A DNA stretch of 64,000 nucleotides from Acanthosoma haemorrhoidale (Eukaryota > Arthropoda > Insecta > Hemiptera > Acanthosomatidae): positions 80,435,189-80,499,188 of the forward strand of contig OV884009.1 in NCBI GenBank assembly GCA_930367205.1, written 5' to 3'. This document shows positions 45,060 through 58,789 of this stretch, one piece after another. A model generated the notes under the pieces. The model was not told where the DNA came from. It did not search any database and saw only the letters and a list, made by a program, of their open reading frames with translations. The stretch's first letter is position 1. Each line of letters starts with the position of its first letter. The position numbers were made by a program, and so were the translations under genes.

Positions 45060-45780
45060 GATCCCGACACTCCGGGAGCTAGCTAGGGGCGCGGGCGTAG
45101 TATCCTCGTGATTGGCCGAAATAAAACTCTCCCTAATTCGCTTTAGACAGGAATGACCTGCTTAAGGCCAAAATTCTGAGTTTTTTCAGTTATTCGGAAC
45201 CTGAAAATTGAAGTGAACACTGCTCTCGCTCTCTCTGCACTGGCGGTTGTTGCTCTATCCGAACCATGGCTTTCTTATTTTAACTACCTCTGCATATCTC
45301 ATTCGTAACCTCGCTATCGTTTAATTCGGTGTTGTTAGACCCCACACCTTCCTAGCGGGATTCTCTGGGCGCGTCTCGTTAAAACTAGCACTTCCTTGGA
45401 ACGGATCCCTTCCATGCAGACGTCGGTCTCTGTACCTCGTAGCGTCTCCCCTAGCGATCCAGTCTCTCTGTTTCCGGTTCACGTTCGCTTATAGGACCCG
45501 CACGGTTTTCGCCTACCCTCAGATATCGAGTGTGAACTCATTCTCATTCTCGGAATGTGCATGGTTTTCCAAATCCTTGCGGGACCCCTTTCAGGGCCTC
45601 TTTTGACAGCCCCCCTTTCATTCACCCTCCAGGGGGAGGATGGAGAGAATAACAGAATACTGGCCAGCAACATCAAATAGTATCCAGCATGAAATAACCA
45701 TTCCTCTCTGGCTCCATTCATCACTTCCGATTCATCTTTTCTTCAGTCCCTCTGTACAGTTGTTACTAACCTAAAAGGTT
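45060..45780. other. GC-rich stretch inside the hAT-like element
   Basis: It is GC-rich, pyrimidine-biased on the plus strand, and has CpG. A minus-strand frame (45479-45724) of 81 codons has a hydrophobic segment (HAGYYLMLLASILLF) but no recognised family. It could be a captured host promoter or exon, or another transposon. Confidence 0.3.
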
Positions 45781-46750
45781 CCTGTCTTGGTCAGTCCCAC
45801 CTTAATCATGTATTTTCAGCATTATGTTTCATTTTTATCTTGTATCTAAGTTCTTCCAATTACAGTTTACTTTACTATCAATATACAGACCGCTCAATCA
45901 TTAATTTCAGTTCTCATGTTTCATATATCTTATCAGCATCGAAAACTCACTGACTCACTGTTTTAGATCTTTGGGTTATATTGATCTCCCTCTAAATTAC
46001 TGAGATCAAACAACTATGTTTTAAATTATTTCTAAGTATTTTGTTATAAATTACAGTTTTCAATTAAGATTTAAATTCAATGAATTGGGAAAAAAGTCCT
46101 TTACCTTTTTTTAATATTTTTTATGGGAGTAAACAATGCTGTTTCAACTTTTTTTACCGATCCGCTTATAGGTGAAACTAAAGATAGTAAACACTCGTAT
46201 TTTGGGGGTTTCAGTGGGGGATTGTGTTTCCAAGAACCACAGGTGGCAGGCCGAATTTCCTAGAAAATTGAATAGAACAATTTACCTTGCACAGCACTGA
46301 CAACTAAACTAGTTGAAAATTCATAGAACTGTAGCTTATGGAATCCTCTGCCTCTCAAATCTCTCTGTGTCCTGATATTTTTCTCGATGCTTTGCTTGTA
46401 AAAAAATTCTACATCACATGCCCAATACAACCAACTTGATGGATCACCTCGCCAGAAAACATAAGAATGAGTATTTATTTGGCTTCGAAAAATCACAATC
46501 ACGTTATTATAAAGGTATGTATATACTTGAAATATAACGCTATAATAGGTACTGCAATATATGGATAGATAAAGGTTATCTGTTTTATCTACATGTGAAA
46601 AAGCATCAATACGTTGTTGCAGTTTGCAATTTAGGTTTTTGAAATGGCGTTTTATATCTCCAAGATGTTCTAGAGTCAATCGATTAATCGAGAATCGAGA
46701 CATAATCCATTGTAAGCCACTATCGACAATCGGTCATCCCTAATTCATAG

Positions 46751-47345
46751 GGGACACGGTCCCAGAATAATATTTTTTAATGGCCAGGCCAGCAATCCAT
46801 GGATCAGCTTGATATATCTTATCTCAATCAGAATGAATCTATTATAGTCGAAATATCCATTAAATATTATTCAGGACGTCGAGAACTTAAATTCTACACC
46901 CTTCTCAACCCCTATTATTTTATTACTAATTAATTCATTAATTTTAATGGGACGTTTAGGAGCTTAGGGAGAATTTAGTTTTAGCCTCATCTGAACCTCA
47001 AGTGGAAATACTACCTGTAGAATATCATGCCTGTCAAAAAACATTAGTAGAGTTAAAAATGCGAACACAATGTTAATGACAGTTTTAACGATTTTTTTTT
47101 GTAATAAAAGATTTTCATTTGATACAATACTCAAAGCGTATCACACTACTCCTATCAAATGGTTTTATTTATTTATAAGTAAAGTTTCATTTCTTTCTGA
47201 TTTTTATGATTTCTAATTTTTTTAAAATCAACGAAACCCTAACACACTCTTGAAATCGCTCGGAACGAATTAAATACGCGATTTATATTGTTGACTCTCA
47301 AACGTTTATTTCGTTTTAATATCTTATTGCGTTACACACAAATCA
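46751..47345. other. AT-rich sequence before the FLVCR-like promoter
   Basis: No gene or repeat recognised. It separates the hAT-like element from the FLVCR-like first exon. Confidence 0.4.
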
Positions 47346-47367
47346 ATAGAAAGATCATTTTGTACGA

Positions 47368-47745
47368 ATGCTATTGAGGAAGACACGACGACTTCTCCCC
47401 CCCCCCCCCCCCCTGTGGCTGGTCCAAAGTATAGCTTCTCTCATCAAGCCAATAACCCCAACAAGTGAGTCTGAATGGGTTACGTGGATTCCGAATCAAC
47501 TTGAAGCACGATGTCCGCCCACGGTATTGGGGGTATGTTTTTGGCGCGATAATACAGCGCTGACTGTTGGAGCCGAAACGAGACGGGCTGGCTCGCAGTC
47601 AGCAGATACCCGTGGCCTGCTTACCTTCACACTATCAGCACGGTCTTTTGTTTCTAATTCAGTATCGCTAGCGGCTTCTTCCCGGCACCAGCTCCCGCGT
47701 CCTGTGTCCCCTTGTAGGCTATCGTGTCCATGCAGTCTGGTCGTT
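47368..47745 (+). promoter_or_regulatory. Presumed promoter / 5' UTR of the FLVCR-like gene
   Basis: The stretch is GC-rich with CpG and a C homopolymer at 47397-47413. It is open in frame with exon 1, so a longer N-terminus starting at 47368 is formally possible. A minus-strand frame (47496-47792) overlaps it and looks like its shadow. Confidence 0.4.
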
Positions 47746-47800
47746 ATGGATGGCACCGTGTCCCTCAACCTCGTCGAGCGATCTCCGGTCAAAATTCAGG
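47746..47800 (+). CDS. FLVCR-like transporter, exon 1
   Basis: ATG at 47746 followed by GTVSLNLVERSPVKIQ; it ends one base into a codon at CAGG|GTATGT. The phase joins exon 2 exactly (G + AG makes a glutamate). The start is inferred from position and splice phase; the N-terminal cytoplasmic tails of FLVCR proteins are poorly conserved, so similarity does not help here. Confidence 0.55.
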
Positions 47801-48649
47801 GTATGTACACCATTGATCTAGGATTCATTACCGTTTTATGTCTCATATTCATAAATAATTACCTTTGCTCTGCACCAATCAAAAAAATGCAAGAAGAATT
47901 TAAATACTCCTTCCATTGACCAATTCTTGAACCGTTGAACTGTAACCTTTTTTAAGAATTGCTCTAACTCCTTAAATTCACTAATTAAAGGGATAGAAAA
48001 TTACTCTAAACTAACAACCAAACTTTACATTCTGATGGAACCAAATATATTTTATTCCAATAATGTAACACGTCAAGCTGAAATTATCAATAAGTATACT
48101 TATTCTCAATATATATATATATATATTATTCACTTTACATTTAGTATCCCAACAAAATTTTCCTCTTAAACCACTCATCAATATAAAATTAAACAGTGTA
48201 TTGTGGTGGTAAGCCACCAGACCATTGTATGTACATTGGTATATATTGTTTTTAAATAAATAATAATAAAGAATTGTTATTATATTCCCATTTGATATTA
48301 TCTCTTATCACAGGGCAAGTGAAAAAACTTAGATTGATGGAAAATGTACCTCCCCACTAAACGAACCGTGTCTGCAACCCCTGTAGGTAAAAACTTAAAA
48401 TTAATATCGTGGTTCTTAAGAGGCATTATGTGAACATATAAGAAAAATATTAATATATCGTTTTAAATGAGAAATTTTCATCGGGTTCAAGTAATTTTTT
48501 TATTTGGCTGTTAATCATTAATAATTATAACTAAGATTTCTCAAAAGGATCATTAGCATCAGCATTTTTTTATTTTAACATCGATTATAAACTAAATTCC
48601 ATTTTTAAATGTATATATAAACCGTACAGTTACAAAGGAGAGCCTTTGA

Positions 48650-49490
48650 AATTATTTCTGCATCACCTCTTTTCGTGTGTACATGGGGAAAACTTGAAAT
48701 ATTGTAAACAGACCGGAAAAAAACTGAACACTTTGAATAAGTCGCATTCTTGAACGAATTAATGCAAATACGCTGTACTTACGTAACCTTCATACATATT
48801 AAAGAAGATATGGCTTTTCAATTTAATTCTTAAATGAATAACATTAAATTAAGAAAGAGAAATATTGTATTATTACATATAAGTATACATATACCATGAT
48901 TTAATATATTTAAATGATTCAACTATATTTATACCAGCACCAACCAATCATTATTTGAAAATTCAAGTGTTATCTATCGTGCAATCAAAGGTTTATTACC
49001 GGAAAACAATTTTACTTTCGACACTTTTTGAATAAATTGTCTACTAAAGCCTCAATAAATAGTACATATTATTAATCATCACGCCTAGATAAATAATTTG
49101 TCACCCTACTTAATATGATAGAAAAACAATTTTTTTTTTTTAATTACAAGTGGTTGGCTAAGAATTTACCCTCAATTTTTGATAAGGCGCTTTTTTAACA
49201 TCTCAGTCATGGTCGTGAAAAAAAATACATATATAACGAAATCTTGGCTTAAAAATTGGAAAAATTAAATTAAGTTAGGGAAATTAAACGAAAAAAAAAT
49301 TAGGGAACCTGAAACTTCAGTTTGGGAATTCTTAATATTATTTCTGCATCACCTCTGTGTACATGGGGAAAACTTGAATTTGAAATCTTACAAACAGAGC
49401 GGCAAAAAACGATCAGGTGATTGAATGTAGAAGCTTCGCATATGTCATCATGAATGAATTAATGCAAATACACTGTGCTTACGTAAAGGT
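48650..49490 (+). repeat. Direct repeat pair in intron 1
   Basis: TTATTTCTGCATCACCTCT, GTGTACATGGGGAAAACTTG and AATTAATGCAAATACGCTGT near 48650-48790 recur near 49340-49480 in the same order, about 690 bases apart. This is a diverged local duplication. Confidence 0.7.
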
Positions 49491-50909
49491 ATATACATAT
49501 CTTTAATTCGATACCGGACTCAGTGTGATACGAAAATGTTTATTATTTTATTTACTTTATTTTTTTTCATAGGACATTAAGGAAGCTTTAGTTTTACCAT
49601 CATCGGAGTATCAAGTATAAAAAACACCGGTTGAGTTAATATGCTGCGAACACAATGTTAATGACTGGTATTAAAGATTTTTTGTAATTGTAGTTTGAAA
49701 AAAACTAAACACATTGTCAGGACGTCAAGATATTTCATTTGATACACTACTCAAAAATATAGAAAAATGAACTTTTTTAATATCAACCAATTAATCAATT
49801 AACGACGCTTGCTCATGTTTTATGGTTTCTTATTATGAAACATCGCATCTCTAGTGGAGTCAAAAATACCAATATATAAAATTTAAGGATTTCTGATTTT
49901 CAAAAAATTAACGAAACCCTAAAATGCGATTCCTATCGGAGGCTCAGGACATTTTTTTTAATATCGTTTAATCTGTCTTTAGCCATAGCTGTAAAATTAT
50001 AACATTAAGTATCAAACACATTGTTGAAATAATGATGTTTAGGTACTTTTGATTTTCAATTGTTAACTACGTTAGATAGATAATTATCAGGATTATTAGT
50101 CATTATACAGATTATCAGGATAAATTTATCGATTCCCATCTACAGGGTCTGTAAATAGGGCAGACAATGAATAAGTAGATGATAAGAGTTTCGGTTATAA
50201 ATGGCACATAGCTCATCAGGATTGGACGAGTGTTAGCTTCTGTTGAGGAACGATTGCGGCTTGTTACTCATACATTGTTTAGGTTTGATGGTAGAACCAA
50301 GATTAAAAATATTTCCTCCTACTAGTTTGAGTCTAAAATTCTGACGTACTGATTTGTGGCTGGTCTCACTTTTTTAGTACGACTATACTCTTTTATATAT
50401 TTTTCAATCCTATATTATTTTATTAAAGATTTTTATTACATGAATTTTAACCTAATTTTTTTGTGTTTAAATGTTTATAAAGACATTTAAGCGAATTAAA
50501 AGATTTCACTGAAGTTTGCCCCGTCAGTCCCTCTATGACTGTCAGCTCAGAGAGAGCACTTATGGTATTTCAAAGATTTATTAAACGAAAAAAGATAAAA
50601 CTACTGTATACTTTAAGCCAAAATACTTGAATTAATTTTTTTAACTGTATAATCGCTGGAAATAGCTTTTATTTACGGAACAAAAATTAGGTTACCAGAT
50701 AAAACTAAATAAATTATTGACCACATAAAAGCCTATTAAAATTGAATCAAACGATTTTTCGTGAGATGTCTGTGAATTTCTTTTTTCATCGTTGTCTCTT
50801 ATGTGTGCTTACCCATGTGGAAAAAAATCCATAACTTTGAATATTTCTTCGTTCTGAGCTTTGACTTGACAAGCCAAGGATACTGGATCAGTTGGAGACA
50901 CTGGTCTTC

Positions 50910-51315
50910 CATAAAAAAATTCAAATACTGCATGAGACATCTCCAGGTCGTGTACTCCCTCGTTTCGGTGATCAGAATTGGCCCCCTAGATAGTGTGATT
51001 TAACACCTTAAGATTTATTTTTAAGGGGTTATTTGAAGTCAAAGGTGTATGTCAACAAGCCCACATCCACCCGCGCATTAAAAGAGGAAATTCAACTCTG
51101 CATCGACGAAATTCAACCACATTTATGCCAAATGGTCATGGAAAATTTCGACAAAAGAGTGCGTATGTGTAAAGTCGTGGGGGCCATTTGCCCGATGTGT
51201 TATTCCATAAATAACCCTATCCTATTTACTTTATAATTTAATAAAAAATAACAAAAATACTAAAAACTGTGTTTTATATTTAAATCAAATCTTGCGTTAA
51301 TTCTGGGACACCCTT
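50910..51315 (+). mobile_element. Mariner-like 3' fragment, same family as 19377
   Basis: It matches the right half of the element at 19377, from TTCAAATACTGCATGAGACA through GATCAGAATTGGCCCCCTAG to the right terminal repeat ending CTGGGACACCCTT and a TA. It encodes VKSKVYVNKPTSTRALKEEI and IQPHLCQMVMENFDKRV in one open frame (51033-51236), a section that is out of frame in the other copy. The left half is missing. Confidence 0.88.
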
Positions 51316-53833
51316 TAGTACTAGAGAACCCTATATAAAAACAGCTAACTTTATTATTATTTTTATTACATAATCACCATAATTAGTCTGTTGAGGTAAT
51401 TTGGCCGTGACATTAAATTTCGTACACATATATTAATATTTTTTGTATGTTTAACTTTCATATTTTAACTTCAATATATTTTTGAATTGTTCGCCCAAGA
51501 AGGATTTTTAACATATTTATTCATAAGCAATTTTTAGCTCACAAACATTGATTGTCAGATATCCGTAAAAAATTAAATATTTCACAATATTAACTTCAAT
51601 GTACACCAAGCTATATGGTTATTATTTAAATTATTTATGATAAGTACGGTACGTGAAATTGGTTTTGTCCATTTTAGCACCTTATTATGAATTATGATGA
51701 ACACCACATTATGATGAAGGTATAACCCGTTGAACGTACTGTAATGAGTGCTGCAATAAAACATACTGTGGATTGAAAACCTTTTTAATCAAAAAGTAAG
51801 ATAAACTTTTTACGACAAATGTCTGTACCACGACAGACATACATACGAAAATGACTTGAAACTTTAGCAAAAAATCTCTTATTTCAGTACTATATTAATT
51901 AAAATATTTTATCAATAATATGGGTCAGTTGACTTTTTAACTAACGTGAATTGTTACTCGAACTGCAGACATAAATAAAAACTAGCTCAGACAGCGTAGT
52001 GTTACGTCAATGAACATCCGAGAGTGATAACAGCCTGTTCATTTTTTCATTCATAAATCAGACCCCAAGTCTCGATAAACTATATATATTTATCACTAAA
52101 TATGATAATTTTTTTAAATTGGCACTTCAATGAGGCGGCAATATATTGCGGCTTATGATGAACCATGATTGAATTTTTGTTTTTTGAATTTCTAGCAGGC
52201 GATAAAATGTGGAAAATCGATTAGCATACGTTATAAAAATATACATATAAAAATAGCTTGTGCACTTTATGACGTGTAAGTGAATGTCATATGGTTTTAT
52301 TACTGGTCTTGGGTCATGTTTGAGTAAATAGTAAGTTTTCCCACAAATCCGTCTATTCTCGCACGGGAGTTCTCGTCAGCTACCATCGACATTCTCAAGT
52401 TCTGCAAAACATAGGGCAAAGATTTTCACCAATTAAAATGTAGTAATCACACTAACCATAACATTGTATATAGCTACTACAGTAAAATATTACTATGTAT
52501 AATATATGTATAAGCTAATAGAAATCATCCCAATTGTCAAAAGTAAAAGTCAAAAAATCGTTTAAGGAAAAATGAATAGTCTAAAATGCCAAAAAAATAT
52601 ACAATTCCAATTATAGGATCCAAAAAGAAGGGGGGGGGGGAAATACCCACAAAAGATGGAGCCCACCCACCTCAAATCCTCTTGGTTGTTGATAGAATTT
52701 GAGCATGTCTCATAATGTTTAATCTCTGTATTTTCTAGATTATTTCCGAAAGGTTTAGTTCCTATCTCATGTAGATTTTAGACTGCATGTTGTGTTTCAC
52801 TGTGAACAGAGCTCTTCATTGTTATAGAGCTCATACAGTTCCCGCTAAGAGTGCGATGATACAATGCAATCTAGATAAAAAAGGTATTATATTTACACCC
52901 CTTTAATTGAAAGTCTTTCCAATGTACAATCAAACAACAATCGATTGCTAAATGTTATCTCATCGAAAAAAAAAACAAAAAACGTTTACATTGGAAGATA
53001 AAAGTATTAATCACGCTGCTGGATTGATTGTACTTTTTTTTTAAGTATCCGTTTTATTTTATTTTTTCTGCTTCATGCCCCCAGAATAGAGGTGTTTTTC
53101 AATAGCATTCCATCACTCTCCCGCTCTTGAATAATAGCAAGCTCTATTCCAATAACGAAGTGAAGATTTGATATCAGCATCATACAGAACCATATAATTA
53201 CATCTCGAGATTGAGAAAATAAGGTAATAATTTTGGTCAAAGGGAGGTCTTACAATCAACAGAACAGTTAGGACAACACAGGGGTGAAAACATAACCTAA
53301 ACTAACAATGAAATGGTTTACTTTTCTTTATTCATTTGCGCACAATGCCTTCAATATATTAACATTGCCTCTTACTTATTTGCATTACAGCTACCAATTG
53401 ATTATAACTGTAAATTTAAAAACTCGAGTGGAAATAAGTTACACAGCAGCTATGTAAAGCTGATATAAGTTGTAGAGGAAACTTTAAAAAGAGGATCAAA
53501 TCAATACTTTTTGGCTTTAAAAAATTTATTTTAACGTCATTTTTTGTTGGTGTGAGAAGAGCAGTTTGTATCAAAAGCAGCACGTATTTGAGTCAAGTAA
53601 CTAAACAAAGACCCACTAATTAAAATGATCAATGAATTTCATAGTGCAGGAGTAATGGAGTAGAGGCCACTGGCCTCTTATCAACGAATTATACTTTCAA
53701 ATAGTTTGTGTTACTTAGGTTCAAGGAAGCTGATCTATTATTGTGACTGATGGGGAATCCTTATGAACATTGGCATAAATTTATTTCGTTAGCAACAGTT
53801 ACTACGGGACTAGGGTAGGGCAGACTGCTTCAG

Positions 53834-54469
53834 TAGGGATGACTGTCGATTGCTGCGTCCTATCGATTGTCTGTTCTTTTTCAAACAATCGACGGTTTAT
53901 TAATTCCAATTCCAATGCCGACCCCCCCCCTCTTCCCACTGATTTATCTTCACAATAATCTATCGTTTCAAAAAAAATAATTTGTGAACACTTTGACCTT
54001 CATTTTTTTTTTTAGCTAACCCAATTTTGAAACCATTCTTTCGTTAAAGAATTTTTTTTATTAACAAAAATAACGATTTTTCGTTGAGTGCTTAGTAATG
54101 TTTACACCAGAAAATATTTATGCGCTCCTGCAACTATTTAGTATTTCATATTGAATTACTTTTTACTAAAATTTCTAAAAATAAATATGGTTTTTCTTGT
54201 TTATACCACTGTATATTTTATGGCTATAGCAATTTATTACATTAATATACATATGTATACACTTAATATGTAACACTATAATAGTTACTGCAATATACGG
54301 AAAAATAATGATTTTCTATTCTATCTAAATGTGCAGCAAGAAGCAGCTATATGTTGTTGCAGTTTGCAATTGAAGGTTTTTTTAACGGTTGTGTTGTTTC
54401 GATTATTAATCGATTAATCGATCGTTCGAAGTCAGTAGAATCGGCTCTATCGACAATCTGTCATCGCTA
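53834..54469 (+). mobile_element. hAT-like non-autonomous element, short copy
   Basis: Its 636 bases start TAGGGATGACTGTCGATTG and end CTGTCATCGCTA. Flanking TGCTTCAG and TACTTTAG (six of eight bases alike) look like an aged 8-bp duplication. Internal blocks (ATGTAACACTATAATAG, GTTGTTGCAGTTTGCAATT) match 46500-46660 in the longer copy. No coding capacity. Confidence 0.75.
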
Positions 54470-55254
54470 TACTTTAGTCGATTATTTCTTAGTAACCTTG
54501 GCGGCGTATTCGGCAAATTTCGTATGCAATCTATCACACAAATACCTTGCCACGGATTTGTCTATTATTTCTTTTGTGGTAATCATGAAATGATTATTCA
54601 GTGCTCAACAAGAATGAATTTATACTTTTTTATTCCTTTAGTAAACTTTAATTAATTATTATACCCTTGTGATCGAAAGTTTTTGTAGATCGATTAAATC
54701 GATATTTATCAAATTTTATTATCTAGTAAGCATGGAACCTGTTTGAAGAACAATAACAATATATACCTTTAAATATTCTTTGTCTATTTATTATACCTCC
54801 ATTACAATATTCCTTATAGTTATAAAATGTTAATTTCATAGGATTTACTCTCGAAATAATACTTAAGTAAAGCTTTCCACTATGTCGTTTATTGGCACTG
54901 AATTCGTTCAACGAGGCGAGTTCTCGCCTTTACTAATTGACTGAATAATTGGAACGGGGTGGGGACCCATCACATCAGTAAACCGTGGTGTGTACCCACA
55001 GCAAGAAGGATGAGAGGAAAACGAGGTGACAACAATGCATTATTTTAGTGTTGTATTATTGTTGTAAAGCTCGCTCAACTTTCAGGCGTGGGGTTTTAGC
55101 ATAACCTTAATTGGCTTTTTTTTTACTTTTTAAGACATTTTTTTTTTTATTCAATGCTCTCGTAACGCAGTATGGAATGGCTATTTTTCTAGTTTATTAT
55201 TAGATTTAAATGAGTTATATTTTGTAAAAGTAAATCTATGCGTTCTAAAAAAAA

Positions 55255-55345
55255 AAAGCTTTCAGCCACTTCGTATATATCTTTTTATTGATATAACATC
55301 CTCAGTCGGTGTGTCACTTTGTCATCAGGACTAAAATTTAGAACA
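55255..55345 (-). ncRNA. Hammerhead-like motif in a Penelope-like fragment
   Basis: On the minus strand, AGTCCTGATGACAAAGTGAC precedes CTGAGGA, a stem (TTATATC / GATATA) and CGAAG. CTGANGA followed by a stem and GAA is the hammerhead ribozyme core layout that Penelope-like elements carry. The base after GAA is G instead of A, so activity is doubtful. The flanking stem I cannot be confirmed. Confidence 0.35.
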
Positions 55346-58300
55346 AAACACATACATTTACATATTTAGATGAACAATAAGATAATACGAAAACAAAGTC
55401 TACGTTCTGATAAAGAATATGTAATCTGTGTTATGCTTTTAGAGTTTTGTTGGTTTTTTTTTCTTTCAAAAAACTGTCTGACGGTTCTGGTAATTTTATT
55501 ATATAAATTTTACACGGAGCCATTTCCATAAGACACAAATAAATGTAACTGATCTTATGTTTAATGAGGTTTAAATTTGACTAAATACATAATGGTGATA
55601 TAAAATAATGATAAATAAAATTTTATTCAGAAAGAGAAATATATAAAAGATAAATTTATTTATATTTATGCTAAATACTGAGGAAATAAAATACAATTAT
55701 AACATTTAGATCATAAGATACCACATATTCTACGGACAGGTTATTGTCAGGTTACCGACAGTTTGATCACAGCCTATAAACACGAAACTTAATATCCAGT
55801 TTGCATTTCAATATATTTTCAACTCCTTAAAATATAATTATGGATTATTAAATAATCAATATTTTCGTATCATAATGAGTAGGATATTAAATTACAGATA
55901 CTGTCGCCCTGATCAATAACAGGTTATGTCTTTTATTAAACTGTAATCACAAGAAATAACTAAAACTGCCATTAAAAACCAATTCACAATTATAACCTCA
56001 TTTCTTGTTTTACAAAAAGACTACGTGTTACATGATTGTCCTATTTAATGCCCCCGATGGGCCTAACAATGAGTCGTAATTAATTAATTACATGGTGTAA
56101 AAAAAAACGTTTTCTATCAGAATGTTTACCAGTGTATGGTATGACATTAAAGATCGCGTGTCCTGATTAAGAATAGATATAAACATGTTGGGCGTCTAGT
56201 GGAATATAATTACAAAACCACATAAAATCAGATTAATGATCACTTTAATTTTGAAATAAAACAGCTGTGGCCGTGGTGGCCGATTCACATGTGCATTACA
56301 GTCAATTGGGGGTGTGTTGATAGGCTGCTTTTGAGTGTGCGCGTTAATAAAAGTAGCTCAATACAAGTTAAGAGGTTAAGAGCTACCATATCAATTAAGA
56401 GCTACAATCAACTAATTTTTTTTCTTAACTGTAAAAAAAAAAAACTCCACAAATATTGTGTTCGCTATAGCTCAGCCATTTTTGTTTGAGAATGATGCTT
56501 TGGTTTGTAGTAACGTTCCATGACCCGGTGATGCTTAAAATAAAATCGAACCCCTGAAAAATAACGTTGGATGATTATTGAGTAATCAGAAAGCAGATAT
56601 TTTCCTACCCTACTGAGTAGGGTATCTGAATTTGAATACGCTTTTGGCCAATGTTAGGTGTAAGGGATTTTGAGTGGTTATAGTTTTGATTATTATCAAA
56701 ATCCATTAAAAATGTAATTGGAGTCAAAACCATTTAGAAATAACTTAATAGCCCATTAAAATCGTCACTTTTGATATTAGGGAGTAAAAATACCAGTTAA
56801 TTTCACCTGAGGTTGACATCTTCACTCCCGGTAGGAGATACTACAATTTCGAATTCTTAAAAAAAATATTAGAACGGCATCATCAATTATTAGTTTTATT
56901 CGTTGCATAAGTACTCTTTTGTTCATGGTATCCAATTTTTAACAAATTCGTCATATTTATTCTGAGCCTGATCCGTTGATTATGAGTCTCCTGTTCTACT
57001 TAGAGACATACAATTTTAGATGGGGACATTTCTCGTGACTTGACATCATGAAAAATATTCCAAACTCCATAAGACATGATCAAGCGTCGATAATTATTTA
57101 ATTACTTGACGATAAAAAAAAACTTATGATATATCGAGTATTAAATTGAAGATCTTGACATCCCCACGATTAATAAGACTGCGCCTTTAGCTGACGACAA
57201 TTACTAAAAGCCATTAACAACGTGTTCGCAACTTTTTCTTGACTCATGTTTGACGTAGGTAGTGTTTAACATGGTACTTACACTTGATGATAATTTGTCT
57301 GTACGGTTTGTATTTTCACAGCATGTGTTCAAATAATAGATTTTTTTTCAATAAAAATATTAAAATTTGTTTAAAATGGCAGTATTAGTATGCTATTTTA
57401 AAGGATGCGAAAGTTGATAATGTTTAAAAAATGTACATAATATCATTCTTAAACTTTATTTATTGATTAGTCCATGCTCAGGCAGGTTTAAAGTCGTTCC
57501 AAATAAAAAACGAGAAATAAATTAAAATATTTACTTCCCAGGAAATCGTCAAGTTGATAAAATAATTTTTGTTCCTTGATCACTACTTTTCTGAGAGTGG
57601 TATATTAGTATTATTATGAGGTAGTATTATTCTAATTAAGGGAAGTTTTTTTTAAAAATATTATTCTGCTATTTGTAGGTTTTTATTAATTGTCAGAATA
57701 TTACAACCCTTGAGAAAATTTATTACTGAGAGCTCTTGATTTGAAAAAAAAGTTATAATTTCACGTGGGCAGACAAAAAGTCTCTTGTTCAAATCAATTT
57801 ATTTCTAATATTTACGTAATAAAAAAAAATAAACCTTAACATGCAATGCATCTTGCCTTCATTGAAGTACATGTGAAAAAAAGTTTTTTTCGGCCCTTAT
57901 AATAGGTACTGACAAAATAAAGTTTACTATACTTGGATGTGCGTATGCATTGAATTCGCTTTTGCAATTTTATGTCCGATATCGCAGTGAACACCGAAAG
58001 ACATACATACATACAGAACTGATCCAGTACATGTTTGAATATAAAGCCCTTCTATCCGGGGACTTATAAATAATTTTTGAGTGAGACACCTCAAGAAGCA
58101 TATTTGAGCCACAGCTCTGTTAGCAATACAACTTTGACCTTTAGTACTATCTCACATTTTTTATCAACTTACGCACCAATGAGTCACTGTATATTTAAAT
58201 TGTAGTTGAGGTTCTAATTTATACTTATTCACGCAGAAATACAAATAGGATTTTGACACCGCTAAACAATTTACCAAACGTGGGACATTAAATTGATGAG

Positions 58301-58789
58301 TAATTATAAAACAACCATTGCGTTCTCATTCGTTTTGAATTGATAATCATGCTTAGAGTTGTTTTTTTTTGAAAAACTGCACATAATCAGAGAAATCAGT
58401 AAATAATCACTGAAACATGTCTTTGTTCAAAGCGCTTTTTATTGTTACAACAACTTCATTTTCTAGTAGTTATTATTAAATTAATATTAGCACTAGAGTC
58501 AGTGAACGACCGAATATTGGGACATATTTATGACTTTGCCTTTTTACGTGTTTCAATATTTTCTTTGGGTTCGGCAATCATAACAAGTGTCGGGTCGTCA
58601 CTAGGGAGGTGCCTGATCACCCTAGCCCTGGTGACAAGTGCGGATTGTTCGAGTTTATAACATGGACAATCGTTCCATGACGGCGTTACTATATGACTCC
58701 ATTTATGATAGGTATGTGCCCCGACAATGCACTATGTTCAAGAGAAGAGGTACAGAGGTTTCATAAAGAATTAGTCAAGTTTTCAGAGT

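Larger units (their letters stand above)
43435..46742 (+). mobile_element. hAT-like element, longest copy, with nested LINE
   Basis: The ends are TAGGGATGAC at left and its counterpart (G)GTCATCCCTA at right. Flanks are ATTCATAT (43427-43434) and ATTCATAG (46743-46750), an 8-bp target-site duplication with one mismatch, as hAT transposons make. The left 250 bases and the right 480 match the shorter copy at 53834. A LINE fragment (44190-44850) is inserted inside, and a GC-rich stretch (45060-45780) is of unknown origin. No transposase was identified. Confidence 0.75.

Noticed and set aside
47496..47792. Minus-strand 98-codon frame over the FLVCR exon 1 region
   Set aside because: It begins with TTG rather than ATG, has no recognised product, and is a shadow in GC-rich sequence.
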